This document shows, piece after piece, positions 1 through 6,405 of a DNA stretch of 37,810 bases. This stretch comes from Bacillota bacterium (lineage in GTDB: Bacteria; Bacillota; Clostridia; Oscillospirales; Ruminococcaceae), in contig JAEZVA010000099.1 of NCBI GenBank assembly GCA_023443315.1, positions 1-37,810 on the forward strand, written 5' to 3'. The translations under genes and the position numbers were made by a program. The stretch's first letter is position 1. Each line of letters starts with the position of its first letter. The notes under the pieces are model-generated. The model did no database searches, was not told the DNA's origin, and worked only from the letters and a program-made list of their open reading frames with translations.

Positions 1-1
1 G

Positions 2-310
2 GACGACCTGGTGTGGCGTGTATTTGCTGCATTTTATACCCACACCTCGTTTCACTATATCGCAACCCATCCCAGCGATACGGAGTTTGAGCGCATTGTC
101 GAAAAGGCGCGCGAAGGCTCGTTGTACAACTATGATGTTGAGGTCACACGGGGCGACCGCATTCTAACGCTCTCCACCTGCTCGGTAAAGCACGGAACAA
201 CCGGCGAGTACCGTTTTGTCGTTATGGCGCGACTATTGCGTGAAGGAGAAAGCTTTGACGATAAGCTCGGTGCACCCGTAGCAAACCCCGACGCGAAGCT
301 GCTTACATAG
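2..310 (+). CDS. srtB: Class B sortase, C-terminal part (5' end outside window)
   Basis: The reading frame is already open at the first bases, so only the last ~102 residues of the gene are present. It contains the sortase active-site segment TLSTC, with the catalytic Cys, followed about 15 residues later by the RFVVMARL strand that carries the catalytic Arg. The upstream WRVFAAFYTHTSF segment is also typical of SrtB. Sortase B is a membrane-anchored transpeptidase that links surface or pilus proteins to peptidoglycan in Gram-positive bacteria. It lies outside the prophage, left of attL, so it is a host gene. A GTG at 11 can be read as a start but would remove most of the enzyme, so it is not the real one. 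A strong terminator follows at once. Confidence 0.85.
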   Translation, partial: DDLVWRVFAAFYTHTSFHYIATHPSDTEFERIVEKAREGSLYNYDVEVTRGDRILTLSTCSVKHGTTGEYRFVVMARLLREGESFDDKLGAPVANPDAKLLT

Positions 311-327
311 TAGTTCATCCTTGCAAC

Positions 328-380
328 AACACCCTCTTACAGCGCTGACGCGGGTAAGAGGGTGTTACTTATTTGGTTTT
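328..380 (+). terminator. Rho-independent terminator after sortase gene
   Basis: A perfect 13-bp inverted repeat (AACACCCTCTTAC at 328-340, GTAAGAGGGTGTT at 354-366) with a 13-nt loop is followed by a T-rich stretch. It ends the sortase transcript 18 nt after its stop codon. Confidence 0.85.
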
Positions 381-544
381 TGCGTTGTATACAGATTCAA
401 AAATACAATTCAATTAGGGTAGCACTGCAAATAAATAGTCTAAACATTTAAAATTGTTGTATACAAACAAACTGTTTCATGGTAATATTTCCAAGGTGTG
501 TCTGTGCGGCATAATCGGGCACACAGGAAGAAAGGAACGTTTCT

Positions 545-1243
545 ATGAAGAAAATATTGGTGTTCGTGTTCGTTGCAATACTAACGCTTCCCTTGTTAAC
601 AGGTTGCCTACTTGCAGGGCTATTTCTAATGGATGATACCTCTTCGGTAGAAGAGATTATACCAGAGTTTGCAGAGCCAATTAACGCCCTTGATGTGATG
701 ATGATTGATATCTTCGATTGGTACGTCATGGACGAGAGCCAGCAGCTGAAATGGGCGAGCGATGTCATTGCTATCTGGCAGCAGTATGGTGACGGCATGA
801 GTGTGACCGCAGAGACCCTTTTGACCGACGTAACCGCCGCACTGGAACTAGACAACGAACAGGCAAACATCTTTGAGGTAGCCTGCGCAACACAGGGGAT
901 TGATGCAAGCATCTACAACGCTCCCCCGCAGGACAAATCGGACTTAGTGCAGGAGGAGAACGGGGAGGGAACGAATGGGGGTACACAGGCTACCTTAGAT
1001 ATTGAGGCTGCGCTTAACGCGGATATCTTTGATTGGCAGCTGATGAGTGAAGACGATAAGCAAAACCTAATGTTTTCGTACCAGCTTGTCTGGGATGTTA
1101 ACGGCATTACTTGCGGGCTTACTGACGAAGAACTGCTTACAGAGGTTTCTCTTGCGCTTGCGCAAGACAGCGAGCAGGCAAACATCTTTGAGGTTGCTTG
1201 TGCGACGCAAGGGCTGGACCCAAATGACTTTAGACCCGATTAA
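545..1243 (+). CDS. Predicted lipoprotein with two internal repeats
   Basis: A 232-residue protein with a lipoprotein signal: Lys-Lys start, hydrophobic core, and lipobox LLTGC with the lipidated Cys at residue 21. It should therefore be anchored on the outer face of the membrane. The mature part has two related ~65-residue units, at about 55-120 and 160-225. Both begin with DIFDW and end with QANIFEVACATQG followed by a hydrophobic residue and Asp, and a Gln/Gly/Asn-rich linker joins them (about 128-150). The near-identity of the unit ends points to an internal duplication. An AGAAAGGA ribosome site precedes the ATG. The gene is in the host flank with its own upstream space. I do not recognise the family; the cysteine in each unit could form a disulfide or bind a ligand. 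Confidence 0.8.
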   Translation: MKKILVFVFVAILTLPLLTGCLLAGLFLMDDTSSVEEIIPEFAEPINALDVMMIDIFDWYVMDESQQLKWASDVIAIWQQYGDGMSVTAETLLTDVTAALELDNEQANIFEVACATQGIDASIYNAPPQDKSDLVQEENGEGTNGGTQATLDIEAALNADIFDWQLMSEDDKQNLMFSYQLVWDVNGITCGLTDEELLTEVSLALAQDSEQANIFEVACATQGLDPNDFRPD

Positions 1244-1330
1244 CAGGGTAAAACCAAGGCTACCGTGAGTCGTTTTTTATCTGGCAAGTGAGGCTTACTG
1301 TATCTTTCGTCATTATAAAGGAATAAAAAA

Positions 1331-1371
1331 GAAAAAGCATAGTCGTTTACAACAGTAAGTGACTATGCTTT
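1331..1371 (-). terminator. Stem-loop terminator, leftward
   Basis: An 11-bp perfect inverted repeat, AAAGCATAGTC (1334-1344) and GACTATGCTTT (1361-1371), with a 16-nt loop. Read leftward it is followed by a run of Ts (the A-run at 1321-1335 on the plus strand). It is placed to stop leftward transcription from the tRNA/integrase side and may also stop the lipoprotein transcript. Confidence 0.6.
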
Positions 1372-1393
1372 CAAGTTGCCCTGTTACAAACAA

Positions 1394-1430
1394 ATTAAGC
1401 CACCCTGTCAAAACTGACGGATGGCTTAAT
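1394..1430 (-). terminator. Terminator of the tRNA-Gly transcription unit
   Basis: A near-perfect hairpin (ATTAAGCCA arms with a CC/GG and TGTCA/TGACG continuation, about 16 bp with one mismatch and one bulge). On the minus strand it is followed by a T-rich tract and sits 15 nt past the CCA end of the tRNA-Gly fragment. It is probably the native tRNA terminator, left with the 3' half when the phage integrated. Confidence 0.65.
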
Positions 1431-1444
1431 CATGAGGTTTTTTG

Positions 1445-1489
1445 TGGAGCAGATAACGGGAATCGAACCCGTAACCTCAGCTTGGGAAG
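1445..1489 (-). other. attL: 3' half of tRNA-Gly(CCC) from anticodon loop to CCA
   Basis: Read on the minus strand, this starts at the anticodon loop (TTCCCAA, anticodon CCC). It continues through the 3' anticodon stem GCTGA, a complete T-arm with the TTCGATT loop, the acceptor 3' strand TATCTGC, discriminator T and an encoded CCA. The 5' half of the tRNA is missing: identity to a tRNA ends one base before the anticodon loop, and integrase-side phage DNA follows. This is the standard outcome of phage integration into a tRNA gene. The chromosome keeps the 3' fragment here, and the phage copy should restore the full tRNA at attR, right of this window. The intact tRNA should begin with GCAGATA, complementary to the acceptor strand seen here. 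Confidence 0.88.
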
Positions 1490-1513
1490 ATTGTATGCAA
1501 CCGCACGACACGG

Positions 1514-2725
1514 CTACTTATATGGCTTTGTTGTGCGCTTTGTTGCGCGTTCTGGCGCAGAATTTTGCATTACTGGTGAAGCAATTGGTGAAGGATTTGC
1601 GATGTAAGCAGCCTGTACCGCGCGTTGTTTTGCCACAAAATCCGGGTGGGTATAAATAGCTGTGGTGGACACATCCGTGTGCCCCAACAACTCCGCCGTG
1701 GTCTTAAGGTCTGCTCCCCCATCTATAATCGCCGTGGCGAACGTATGCCTCAGGCAGTGTGGGGATAGGTATTTCACCCCCGCAGATGAAATGAAACGCT
1801 TGTATGATACACTAAACGTTCGTGGCAAAGATAGCTTTCCGTCCTTGGTGCAAAAAATATACTCAGATGTGTGCGGTAGATGAACCAACAAGTCGAACAG
1901 CCATCTCTCGATCGGAATGTCACGCAGGCTACCCGCCGTTTTAGCTTGATACTCTTTAGTCGTAGGTATGCCGTTCTCGGTATACACCGCGCGCCTGATT
2001 GAAATCTTGTCAGCGTAAATATCTGACCACTTAAGACCGAGCATCTCTCCCCTACGCATGCCCGTGACAGCCAGAGTAATCACTGCAAAACCGGTACGCG
2101 CACCTGCAACGCGATAACTTTCGGCGTCGCTATCCTGTCTGTAAGATAGCGCGTGCGTTATGATTTTCTCCATCTCTGCCCGGCTGTATGTTTGACGGGG
2201 AGAGGGTTTCGTACCGCACGGCTTAAGCGCCTCTGCTGGGTTAGTGGATATAATGTTATTGACCACTGCCTGCTTTAATGCAGCTCTAAGCAACGATACA
2301 TACTTCTTGCAATACCACAAGCTTTTGCCCGCTCCGAAAGCGTTTACCGCTGCTTGCAGTTCAATCGGCGTAACATCCTTTACCTTGCGGGCGCATAGGT
2401 TGTCCGGCATAGCCTTACGCAGACCCTCAATTGTGGTGTAGCTGCGTTCTTGCATTGTACCTTGTCTGTGTGTGGCAAGATACAAGTCAAGCCACGCCCC
2501 CAGCTTAATGTCAGGAGATACTGCAACAGGGGCGTTGTCCTCGCGCTCTTTTTTCCACGTCGCATACGCCGCCCGGCACTCTTTTTGAGTCGCCCCGGGG
2601 AACTCCTTGCGAATCGGTGTGCCGTGCTCATCCTGCCCCACCGTCTTACGCCAGTATATCCGGTTGACACGTTTGACGAAGCTTCCGTCGCCGTTTGGGC
2701 GGCGGGATTTTTTTGTTTGAGACAT
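1514..2725 (-). CDS. int: Phage tyrosine recombinase (integrase)
   Basis: A 403-residue site-specific recombinase. It has an N-terminal AP2-like arm-binding region (NGDGSF...RIYWRKT), a core-binding SAM-like domain (about 70-165), and a catalytic domain with the tyrosine recombinase residues: Arg224 in TGMRRGE, His323 and Arg326 in HCLRHTFA, His349 in LLGHTDVSTT and the nucleophile Tyr358 in AIYTHPD. Its stop lies 25 bp from the tRNA-derived attL, the usual int/att arrangement. The start was placed at the ATG at 2725 because GGGGAGGGG lies 7 nt upstream; a longer frame starting at 2806 would overlap the upstream gene. It catalyses integration into, and with a directionality factor excision from, the tRNA-Gly gene. 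It is the last gene of the leftward operon from the promoter near 3740. Confidence 0.97.
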   Translation of the reverse strand: MSQTKKSRRPNGDGSFVKRVNRIYWRKTVGQDEHGTPIRKEFPGATQKECRAAYATWKKEREDNAPVAVSPDIKLGAWLDLYLATHRQGTMQERSYTTIEGLRKAMPDNLCARKVKDVTPIELQAAVNAFGAGKSLWYCKKYVSLLRAALKQAVVNNIISTNPAEALKPCGTKPSPRQTYSRAEMEKIITHALSYRQDSDAESYRVAGARTGFAVITLAVTGMRRGEMLGLKWSDIYADKISIRRAVYTENGIPTTKEYQAKTAGSLRDIPIERWLFDLLVHLPHTSEYIFCTKDGKLSLPRTFSVSYKRFISSAGVKYLSPHCLRHTFATAIIDGGADLKTTAELLGHTDVSTTAIYTHPDFVAKQRAVQAAYIANPSPIASPVMQNSAPERATKRTTKPYK

Positions 2726-2741
2726 CGGTACCCCTCCCCTG

Positions 2742-2930
2742 TTATATCCACATAACCGTATCGTCACTTGATGCGCTGTAAGCGTATAGCTCAGCTTGAA
2801 GTGCATCTTTTTGCCGCTCCTGCTGGTTGGTCAACCACATGAGATAAGCGACAAAACCCCACGTTATTATAAGCGTAACGACACTTGCAACAGCTACCCT
2901 GCGCAGCCGAGACTTGTAATCGTTTGGCAT
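2742..2930 (-). CDS. Small single-pass membrane protein
   Basis: A 62-residue protein with a basic N-terminus (KSRLRR), one membrane helix (about residues 12-33) and a polar Gln/Glu/Lys-rich segment that could form a short coiled coil. GCAGGAGG lies 8 nt before the ATG, which supports a real gene. It sits between the zinc-ribbon gene and the integrase on the same strand with short gaps. No function can be read from the sequence; lysogeny-block membrane proteins of this size are sometimes involved in superinfection exclusion, but that is only a guess. Confidence 0.75.
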   Translation of the reverse strand: MPNDYKSRLRRVAVASVVTLIITWGFVAYLMWLTNQQERQKDALQAELYAYSASSDDTVMWI

Positions 2931-2964
2931 AGGGCTACCTCCTGCAAGGTAAAGATAACTCTAA

Positions 2965-3702
2965 TTACTGACCCACTATTCCGATATACTTTGCTCGTAT
3001 TGACGGGAGCGTAATATTTGCACCTAAAACTGATTGATACGTGTACAGTCCTGTGCTTTCTCCCCACAGCTTAATGATGTCTCCATCAAGGATTCTGTCA
3101 GCGCCTTCGGGCATACGAAACTCCACAATAATGGTATCCTCGTAAAACCCATACTCATTTTTGGTGACGTTAACTCTATATGTGGTAACGTCAGAAAAAA
3201 GAGTCGGTTCCATAACTTGAATTACCTCTCCAGTGAAAGTGAATTTCTCACCCGATAATCCATTTGAATCCCGGGCAATTGTTTTGAATGAAACCTTTTT
3301 ACACTGTGCCTTATACTCTTCTTGTGACAACTCACTTACCACTTGCTCGGACGATGTCTCCGCGCTAGATGCCTCAACGCTAGATGCCTCAACGCTAGAT
3401 GATGCCACACTGGACGCCTCGATACTGGGTGTCGCCGCGCTGGATGTCTGCGCGCTGGATGTCTGCGCCAAAGCTGGTACAGCCTCATCACTAACTACGT
3501 TGCCTTGTTCTTGCGGGGAACCTAGCGCGCTCAAGACCACAAAAAACATAAGCAGCGCACAAGGTATTACAATAGCCAGATACCATAGCGATTGCTTTCG
3601 TTTAAGCGGCACAACCTTAGCCCCTGCCGCCAGTGACTGTCCACACTTTAGGCAAAACTTACTATCATCCTGGTTAACCGTCGCGCATCTTGGGCAAAAC
3701 AT
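2965..3702 (-). CDS. Zinc-ribbon membrane protein with Ser/Ala linker and OB-like C-terminal domain
   Basis: A 245-residue protein. An N-terminal zinc ribbon with CPRC (residues 3-6) and CLKC (17-20) is followed by a basic stretch and a membrane helix (about 39-61). Next comes a low-complexity Ser/Ala/Glu/Val/Thr linker (about 70-120) encoded by tandem 15-bp-like DNA repeats near 3360-3470. The C-terminal domain (about 128-245) is rich in beta strands with motifs like FTGEVIQVMEP and GDIIKLWGE, resembling the OB-fold-like domains often joined to such ribbons in Firmicutes and their phages. The ribbon should be cytoplasmic and the C-terminal domain extracellular. A strong AAGGAGGA site precedes the ATG. 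The role is unknown; a lysogen-expressed surface function is plausible because it has its own promoter. Confidence 0.85.
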   Translation of the reverse strand: MFCPRCATVNQDDSKFCLKCGQSLAAGAKVVPLKRKQSLWYLAIVIPCALLMFFVVLSALGSPQEQGNVVSDEAVPALAQTSSAQTSSAATPSIEASSVASSSVEASSVEASSAETSSEQVVSELSQEEYKAQCKKVSFKTIARDSNGLSGEKFTFTGEVIQVMEPTLFSDVTTYRVNVTKNEYGFYEDTIIVEFRMPEGADRILDGDIIKLWGESTGLYTYQSVLGANITLPSIRAKYIGIVGQ

Positions 3703-3733
3703 ATTATCGTCCTCCTTAACTGGTATTTAAGTA

Positions 3734-3762
3734 ATTATATACCAATATTAGCTATAATTCAA
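3734..3762 (-). promoter_or_regulatory. Leftward promoter for the zinc-ribbon/integrase operon
   Basis: On the minus strand TTGAAT (3757-3762) and a perfect TATAAT (3734-3739) are separated by exactly 17 nt. An inverted repeat TGGTAT/ATACCA (3721-3726 and 3739-3744) lies at the start-site side and could be an operator. This would let the three downstream genes, including the integrase, be transcribed independently of the repressor gene. Confidence 0.65.
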
Positions 3763-3786
3763 CGTCCTTTGACCAACTGCCCCCTA

Positions 3787-4209
3787 TTACCCAATAACCA
3801 ACTGCCTTGCATCGGTGTAATGTGCAATGGCTCTACGGACGAAACCCTCCGGCAAATCGAAATAATCAGCCAATTGCCATGGCTCAGTATAACCCTGTCT
3901 GATAGCCGCATTGATATTCTCCAATGGGAGATAACGCTCTATCGCCCATCGGCTAGCTTTATACTCATGTCGCTGGACTATATCTAAGGGGCTACATACC
4001 TTGTGGGTACATCCAGTCGCGCAGTGGCCTATTTCGTGTGCTAATATGTATTTCATTTCTTGGATGGACTCTACCCGAAACGGATCCAAGAATATAGCAA
4101 ATCTATTATTAAGTTCAATGGTCACACTTTTCTCGTTTCCAACATCATACGGATACAGAGTGACTTGCTGCTTGCGCAAATCCTCATATAGCGTGTTCAA
4201 TTCTACCAT
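3787..4209 (-). CDS. immA: ImmA/IrrE-type metallopeptidase
   Basis: A 140-residue zinc protease of the ImmA/IrrE family (COG2856). The metal-binding HEIGH motif is at residues 58-62, and a likely third ligand is Glu82 in HEYKASRWA. In mobile elements such as ICEBs1 the ImmA protease cleaves the partner repressor ImmR and so triggers induction. Here it starts 13 nt after the stop of the repressor gene, on the same strand, which fits that pairing. The start at 4209 was chosen because GGAGATAT lies just upstream; the longer frame to 4296 would overlap the repressor. The length is usual for the short phage versions. Confidence 0.93.
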   Translation of the reverse strand: MVELNTLYEDLRKQQVTLYPYDVGNEKSVTIELNNRFAIFLDPFRVESIQEMKYILAHEIGHCATGCTHKVCSPLDIVQRHEYKASRWAIERYLPLENINAAIRQGYTEPWQLADYFDLPEGFVRRAIAHYTDARQLVIG

Positions 4210-4222
4210 TGAGATATCTCCG

Positions 4223-4591
4223 TTATTCGTTCTTTTCCTTGTCCTGCTGTTGCTTGAAAAACCTTGCCATTTCCAAAAGCTTTTGCTTGTTTTCATCGGT
4301 CAGTTCTTTGGATTCGTCGAAAAAGGCATACGTAAAATCATCATAACCAATTTCGCGCTCACCCTCTGTGGCGGGCGCTTTTTTGTTGTCAGTTTTGCCG
4401 AGTAGATAGTCGGTTGAAACATCAAAATAACCAGCTATCTTGGCGGCGGTCTCAAAATTTAAAGACTTTTTTCTATTCATCTTCAAATCCGTAATAACGC
4501 TATTTCTTATCCCTATGTCCTTACACATTTTATAAACCGAGACGTTTGCAGTGGAACACAGCTCGGAAATTGCATCGTACAAAGTGCCCAT
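4223..4591 (-). CDS. immR: cI/ImmR-like phage repressor (XRE helix-turn-helix)
   Basis: A 122-residue protein with an N-terminal XRE-type helix-turn-helix (about residues 4-66: VSVYKMCKDIGIRNSVITDLK then FETAAKIAGYFDVSTDYLLG). An acidic/basic C-terminal tail (QKLLEMARFF) may allow multimer formation or be the ImmA target. It has no LexA-like peptidase domain, which matches induction by the adjacent metalloprotease rather than self-cleavage. The start at 4591 has GGAGG 7 nt upstream. It is divergent from the early genes, and the intervening region holds repeated operator-like sites. I expect it to keep the early promoter silent and regulate itself. Confidence 0.92.
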   Translation of the reverse strand: MGTLYDAISELCSTANVSVYKMCKDIGIRNSVITDLKMNRKKSLNFETAAKIAGYFDVSTDYLLGKTDNKKAPATEGEREIGYDDFTYAFFDESKELTDENKQKLLEMARFFKQQQDKEKNE

Positions 4592-4624
4592 ATAATAACC
4601 TCCGTTTTTGTGCGAAAAAACAAA

Positions 4625-4703
4625 ACGTAAAAACGTTCTAATTTCGCCTTGACACACACGTAAAAACGTATTATCATATGGACATGACACTACGCGTTTA
4701 CGT
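4625..4703. promoter_or_regulatory. Three spaced operator-like repeats in the immunity control region
   Basis: The 12-mer ACGTAAAAACGT occurs exactly at 4625-4636 and 4658-4669. A diverged inverted copy (ACGCGTTTACGT, two mismatches) is at 4692-4703. Start-to-start spacings are 33 and 34 bp, about three helical turns. The half-site ACGT is repeated at each end, so each site is an imperfect dyad suited to an XRE dimer. The middle site lies between the -35 and -10 boxes of the early promoter, so binding would block it. These are the likely binding sites of the repressor encoded at 4223-4591 and of the Cro-like protein at 4783-4992. Confidence 0.7.
4649..4677 (+). promoter_or_regulatory. Early rightward promoter
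   Basis: A perfect -35 TTGACA (4649-4654) and a -10 TATCAT (4672-4677) are separated by 17 nt. The operator-like repeat at 4658-4669 fills the spacer. It faces the early operon beginning at 4783. A second TATAAT at 4710-4715 lacks a well-spaced -35 and may be accessory. Confidence 0.75.
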
Positions 4704-4782
4704 GCTACTTATAATTCACAAAAACATAATAGTACATAAATACGTAATTGTCAATAATTTTGTAAAAAAAAGGAGGGGAAAT

Positions 4783-4992
4783 ATGCGAAAGCGTGCTCTT
4801 GTGCCTCTTGGCATAGAGATAAAGACCAAACTACTTTCAGCCGGGCAGACGCAGGAATGGCTAATTGAGCAAGCCAAAAGCAAGACTGGCATGTATGTGG
4901 ATGGCTCCAGCCTGTATAAGCTCATGACGGGTCAGCTCAACAGTCCCAGGCTTGAGGGAGCTATCAAGGAGATTCTACAGCTCCCATCCTAG
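4783..4992 (+). CDS. Small Cro-like DNA-binding protein
   Basis: A 69-residue protein, first gene of the early operon. It has a basic N-terminus and a compact helical core (LGIEIKTKLLSAGQTQEWLIEQ...SLYKLMTGQLNSPRLEGAIKEIL) that resembles the short XRE/BcepMu gp16-type helix-turn-helix proteins found opposite phage repressors. The start at 4783 was chosen for the AGGAGGGG site 4 nt upstream; an in-frame ATG at 4678 would sit inside the promoter. Its position suggests it acts as Cro or an antirepressor that lowers repressor synthesis after induction. The exact family is not certain. Confidence 0.82.
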   Translation: MRKRALVPLGIEIKTKLLSAGQTQEWLIEQAKSKTGMYVDGSSLYKLMTGQLNSPRLEGAIKEILQLPS

Positions 4993-5044
4993 TCCCATCC
5001 TAACAGAAAGGATGTCCCATAAAACGGACAGAAAGGAGAACCCC

Positions 5045-5293
5045 GTGACAGAACAAGAAAAACGCGCGGCGTTTGGACTGTTGGCGTCGATGTCGGCAGT
5101 GCTCGGTACGAAAGGCAACGCTGCACAAACTGGACTACACGTGCTGCGAATTGCAGATAAGGTACATAAACTTGCGTGCCCCGAGAACCTTAGTGACACA
5201 CAAAAATGCGAAGCGATATGCGAATACCTTGAGCTAGTAGAGAGCGGTCTGGACACTTTCATATCAGCTTTGGGAAAGGAGAAAAACCCATGA
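5045..5293 (+). CDS. Small early phage protein of unknown function
   Basis: An 82-residue, mostly helical protein starting at a GTG with AAAGGAGA 6 nt upstream. Upstream ATGs in the same frame would run back into the Cro-like gene and lack a ribosome site. There are no cysteine motifs or membrane segments, and no family is recognised. Its stop overlaps the next ATG (ATGA), showing translational coupling. Confidence 0.7.
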   Translation: MTEQEKRAAFGLLASMSAVLGTKGNAAQTGLHVLRIADKVHKLACPENLSDTQKCEAICEYLELVESGLDTFISALGKEKNP

Positions 5294-5517
5294 CCCTAAA
5301 AGACATCGAAGCAATCCCCAAAGAACTGCTCGTCCCTGACGACGTGTCAAAATTCCTCGGTGTCGATGCTCAGTCCATACGCAACCAAGCCCGCAAAGAC
5401 CCGCACATGCTTGGGTTCCCTGTCATCGTCGTGGGCGATCGATTCAAAATCCCAAAAGAGGGGTTTGTCCGATATGTGCGCGGTATGCACTTAATCCCGA
5501 GAGGGACAAACTCATGA
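5290..5517 (+). CDS. Excisionase-like winged helix-turn-helix protein
   Basis: A 75-residue protein with the pattern of short MerR/excisionase-like DNA-binding proteins: VPDDVSKFLGVDAQSIRNQARKD forms the helix-turn-helix, and the wing follows with VVVGDRFKIPKEGFVRYV. Such proteins can act as recombination directionality factors or early regulators. The integrase has no other obvious partner nearby, so this is the best candidate for Xis. It overlaps its neighbours by 4 nt at both ends. Confidence 0.75.
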   Translation: MTLKDIEAIPKELLVPDDVSKFLGVDAQSIRNQARKDPHMLGFPVIVVGDRFKIPKEGFVRYVRGMHLIPRGTNS

Positions 5518-5600
5518 ACAATAAAATCAACGCCTTTGACGTCCTCTGCGTGCTCGGCTACATAGTGCTACTGCTCGTACTGTTGGAGGGTCTGTCATGA
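5514..5600 (+). CDS. 28-residue single-pass membrane peptide
   Basis: A short gene starting at the ATGA overlap with the preceding gene and ending at another ATGA overlap with the next. The peptide is MNNKINAFDVLC followed by a Leu/Val-rich membrane helix (CVLGYIVLLLVLLEGL). The exact coupling at both ends and the hydrophobic core make it credible despite its size. Function unknown. Confidence 0.55.
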   Translation: MNNKINAFDVLCVLGYIVLLLVLLEGLS

Positions 5601-5758
5601 TAAGCGAAACCATCCTCACTTTCGCCACCCCGCGCGACCGTGACCGATTCTTGGAGGACTTAATCCGCGAGGAGTGCCGTAGAGACATTGCGATGCGCAA
5701 GGGGCTGGAGAAGATATTAGTAAAAGTAAAGGAGGTATCGCCGGATGGAGGTAACTAA
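5597..5758 (+). CDS. Small charged phage protein
   Basis: A 53-residue protein with many Arg/Glu/Lys residues (TPRDRDRFLEDLIREECRRD), probably helical. The ATG overlaps the previous stop (ATGA). The ribosome site of the next gene lies inside its 3' end, and the two genes overlap by 14 nt. Small proteins of this composition are common in clostridial phage early regions, but no function is known. Confidence 0.65.
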   Translation: MISETILTFATPRDRDRFLEDLIREECRRDIAMRKGLEKILVKVKEVSPDGGN

Positions 5759-5981
5759 CAAGCAGTATTATCACTGTTCCGTCTGCGGTCGCACATCCGT
5801 CTCTAAAGAGAAAATCGAAGAGTGCGAGACATCTCACATCCAGATATCCAACGACAAACCTCTCGTAGCCGAATATGGACGGAGCCGCAACAAATACCCC
5901 GCCGGTATTGGCGTGCCCATGCAAAACGGAAAAACCGCGTGGTATCAGTTTTCATTTGTAAAGGAGGAGAAAACCCAATGA
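5745..5981 (+). CDS. Small protein with a CxxC knuckle
   Basis: A 78-residue protein with HCSVCG near the N-terminus and a further Cys/His pair (ECETSH at about residues 26-31), compatible with a single zinc knuckle. AAAGGAGGT lies 8 nt upstream of the ATG. It overlaps the previous gene by 14 nt and the AbrB-like gene by 4 nt. A nucleic-acid or protein-binding role is possible but not shown. Confidence 0.72.
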   Translation: MEVTNKQYYHCSVCGRTSVSKEKIEECETSHIQISNDKPLVAEYGRSRNKYPAGIGVPMQNGKTAWYQFSFVKEEKTQ

Positions 5982-6250
5982 AAGCAACAGGAATAGTCCG
6001 CAAGGTTGACAACCTCGGGCGTATCGTAATCCCCCGTGAACTCTGCCGTACATATGGCATCGAGATGGACACCCCAATTGAGATTTTTACGGATGTTGAC
6101 GGTCAGATTATCTTGCGTAAGTACAACCCCGGCATCAACATCATGGCGACACTGCAAGGCATTGATGAATGCGTAAGAGAAGACTTGCCGCCGGACGAGG
6201 CAGACAAGGTACATGCCTTGATTAAGGAAATTGCGGGGGTGTTGGCATGA
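5978..6250 (+). CDS. AbrB/SpoVT-family transition-state regulator
   Basis: A 90-residue protein whose first ~50 residues match the AbrB swapped-hairpin DNA-binding domain: TGIVRKVDNLGRIVIPRELCRTYGI then PIEIF and QIILRKY. The C-terminal ~40 residues are helical and may tetramerise. AbrB-like proteins bind DNA broadly and regulate early and stationary-phase genes; phage copies may retune host or phage transcription. AAAGGAGGAG precedes the ATG. In-frame ATGs upstream (from 5822) lie inside the previous gene and were not used. Confidence 0.92.
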   Translation: MKATGIVRKVDNLGRIVIPRELCRTYGIEMDTPIEIFTDVDGQIILRKYNPGINIMATLQGIDECVREDLPPDEADKVHALIKEIAGVLA

Positions 6251-6405
6251 CCCGCCGCGATAAACTCCAAGCCGCCGCGTTTATCCTGTGTCTTTTGACC
6301 GCAGTAGTAATCGAGGCATCCATACTGGCTGCGGGTGTAATGGTGGTTGCGGTTGGGGTGCTGACGGTTTTGAGTTATTTACCTGAGAGGAGGCGCAGGC
6401 GGTGA
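6247..6405 (+). CDS. 52-residue membrane protein with two hydrophobic segments
   Basis: The protein has a basic N-terminus (MTRRDK), hydrophobic stretches at about 8-27 and 28-45, and a very basic tail (PERRRRRR). It is joined to its neighbours by ATGA and GTGA overlaps. The charge pattern suggests a short hairpin in the membrane with both ends in the cytoplasm. Function unknown. Confidence 0.6.
   Translation: MTRRDKLQAAAFILCLLTAVVIEASILAAGVMVVAVGVLTVLSYLPERRRRR

Noticed and set aside
448..912. 154-residue minus-strand reading frame over the lipoprotein
   Set aside because: It is opposite a well-supported lipoprotein gene, Ser/Cys-rich in the manner of antisense frames, and without ribosome site or motif.
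1445..1489. Complete tRNA gene
   Set aside because: Only the sequence from the anticodon loop to the CCA end is present; no D-arm or acceptor 5' strand follows at higher coordinates.
1359..1607. Plus-strand reading frames across attL
   Set aside because: They run through the terminators, the tRNA fragment and the integrase end on the wrong strand and have no family resemblance.
4710..4715. TATAAT as a second strong early promoter
   Set aside because: No -35 with 16-18 nt spacing; the best match is 19-20 nt away, so it was only noted as possible.
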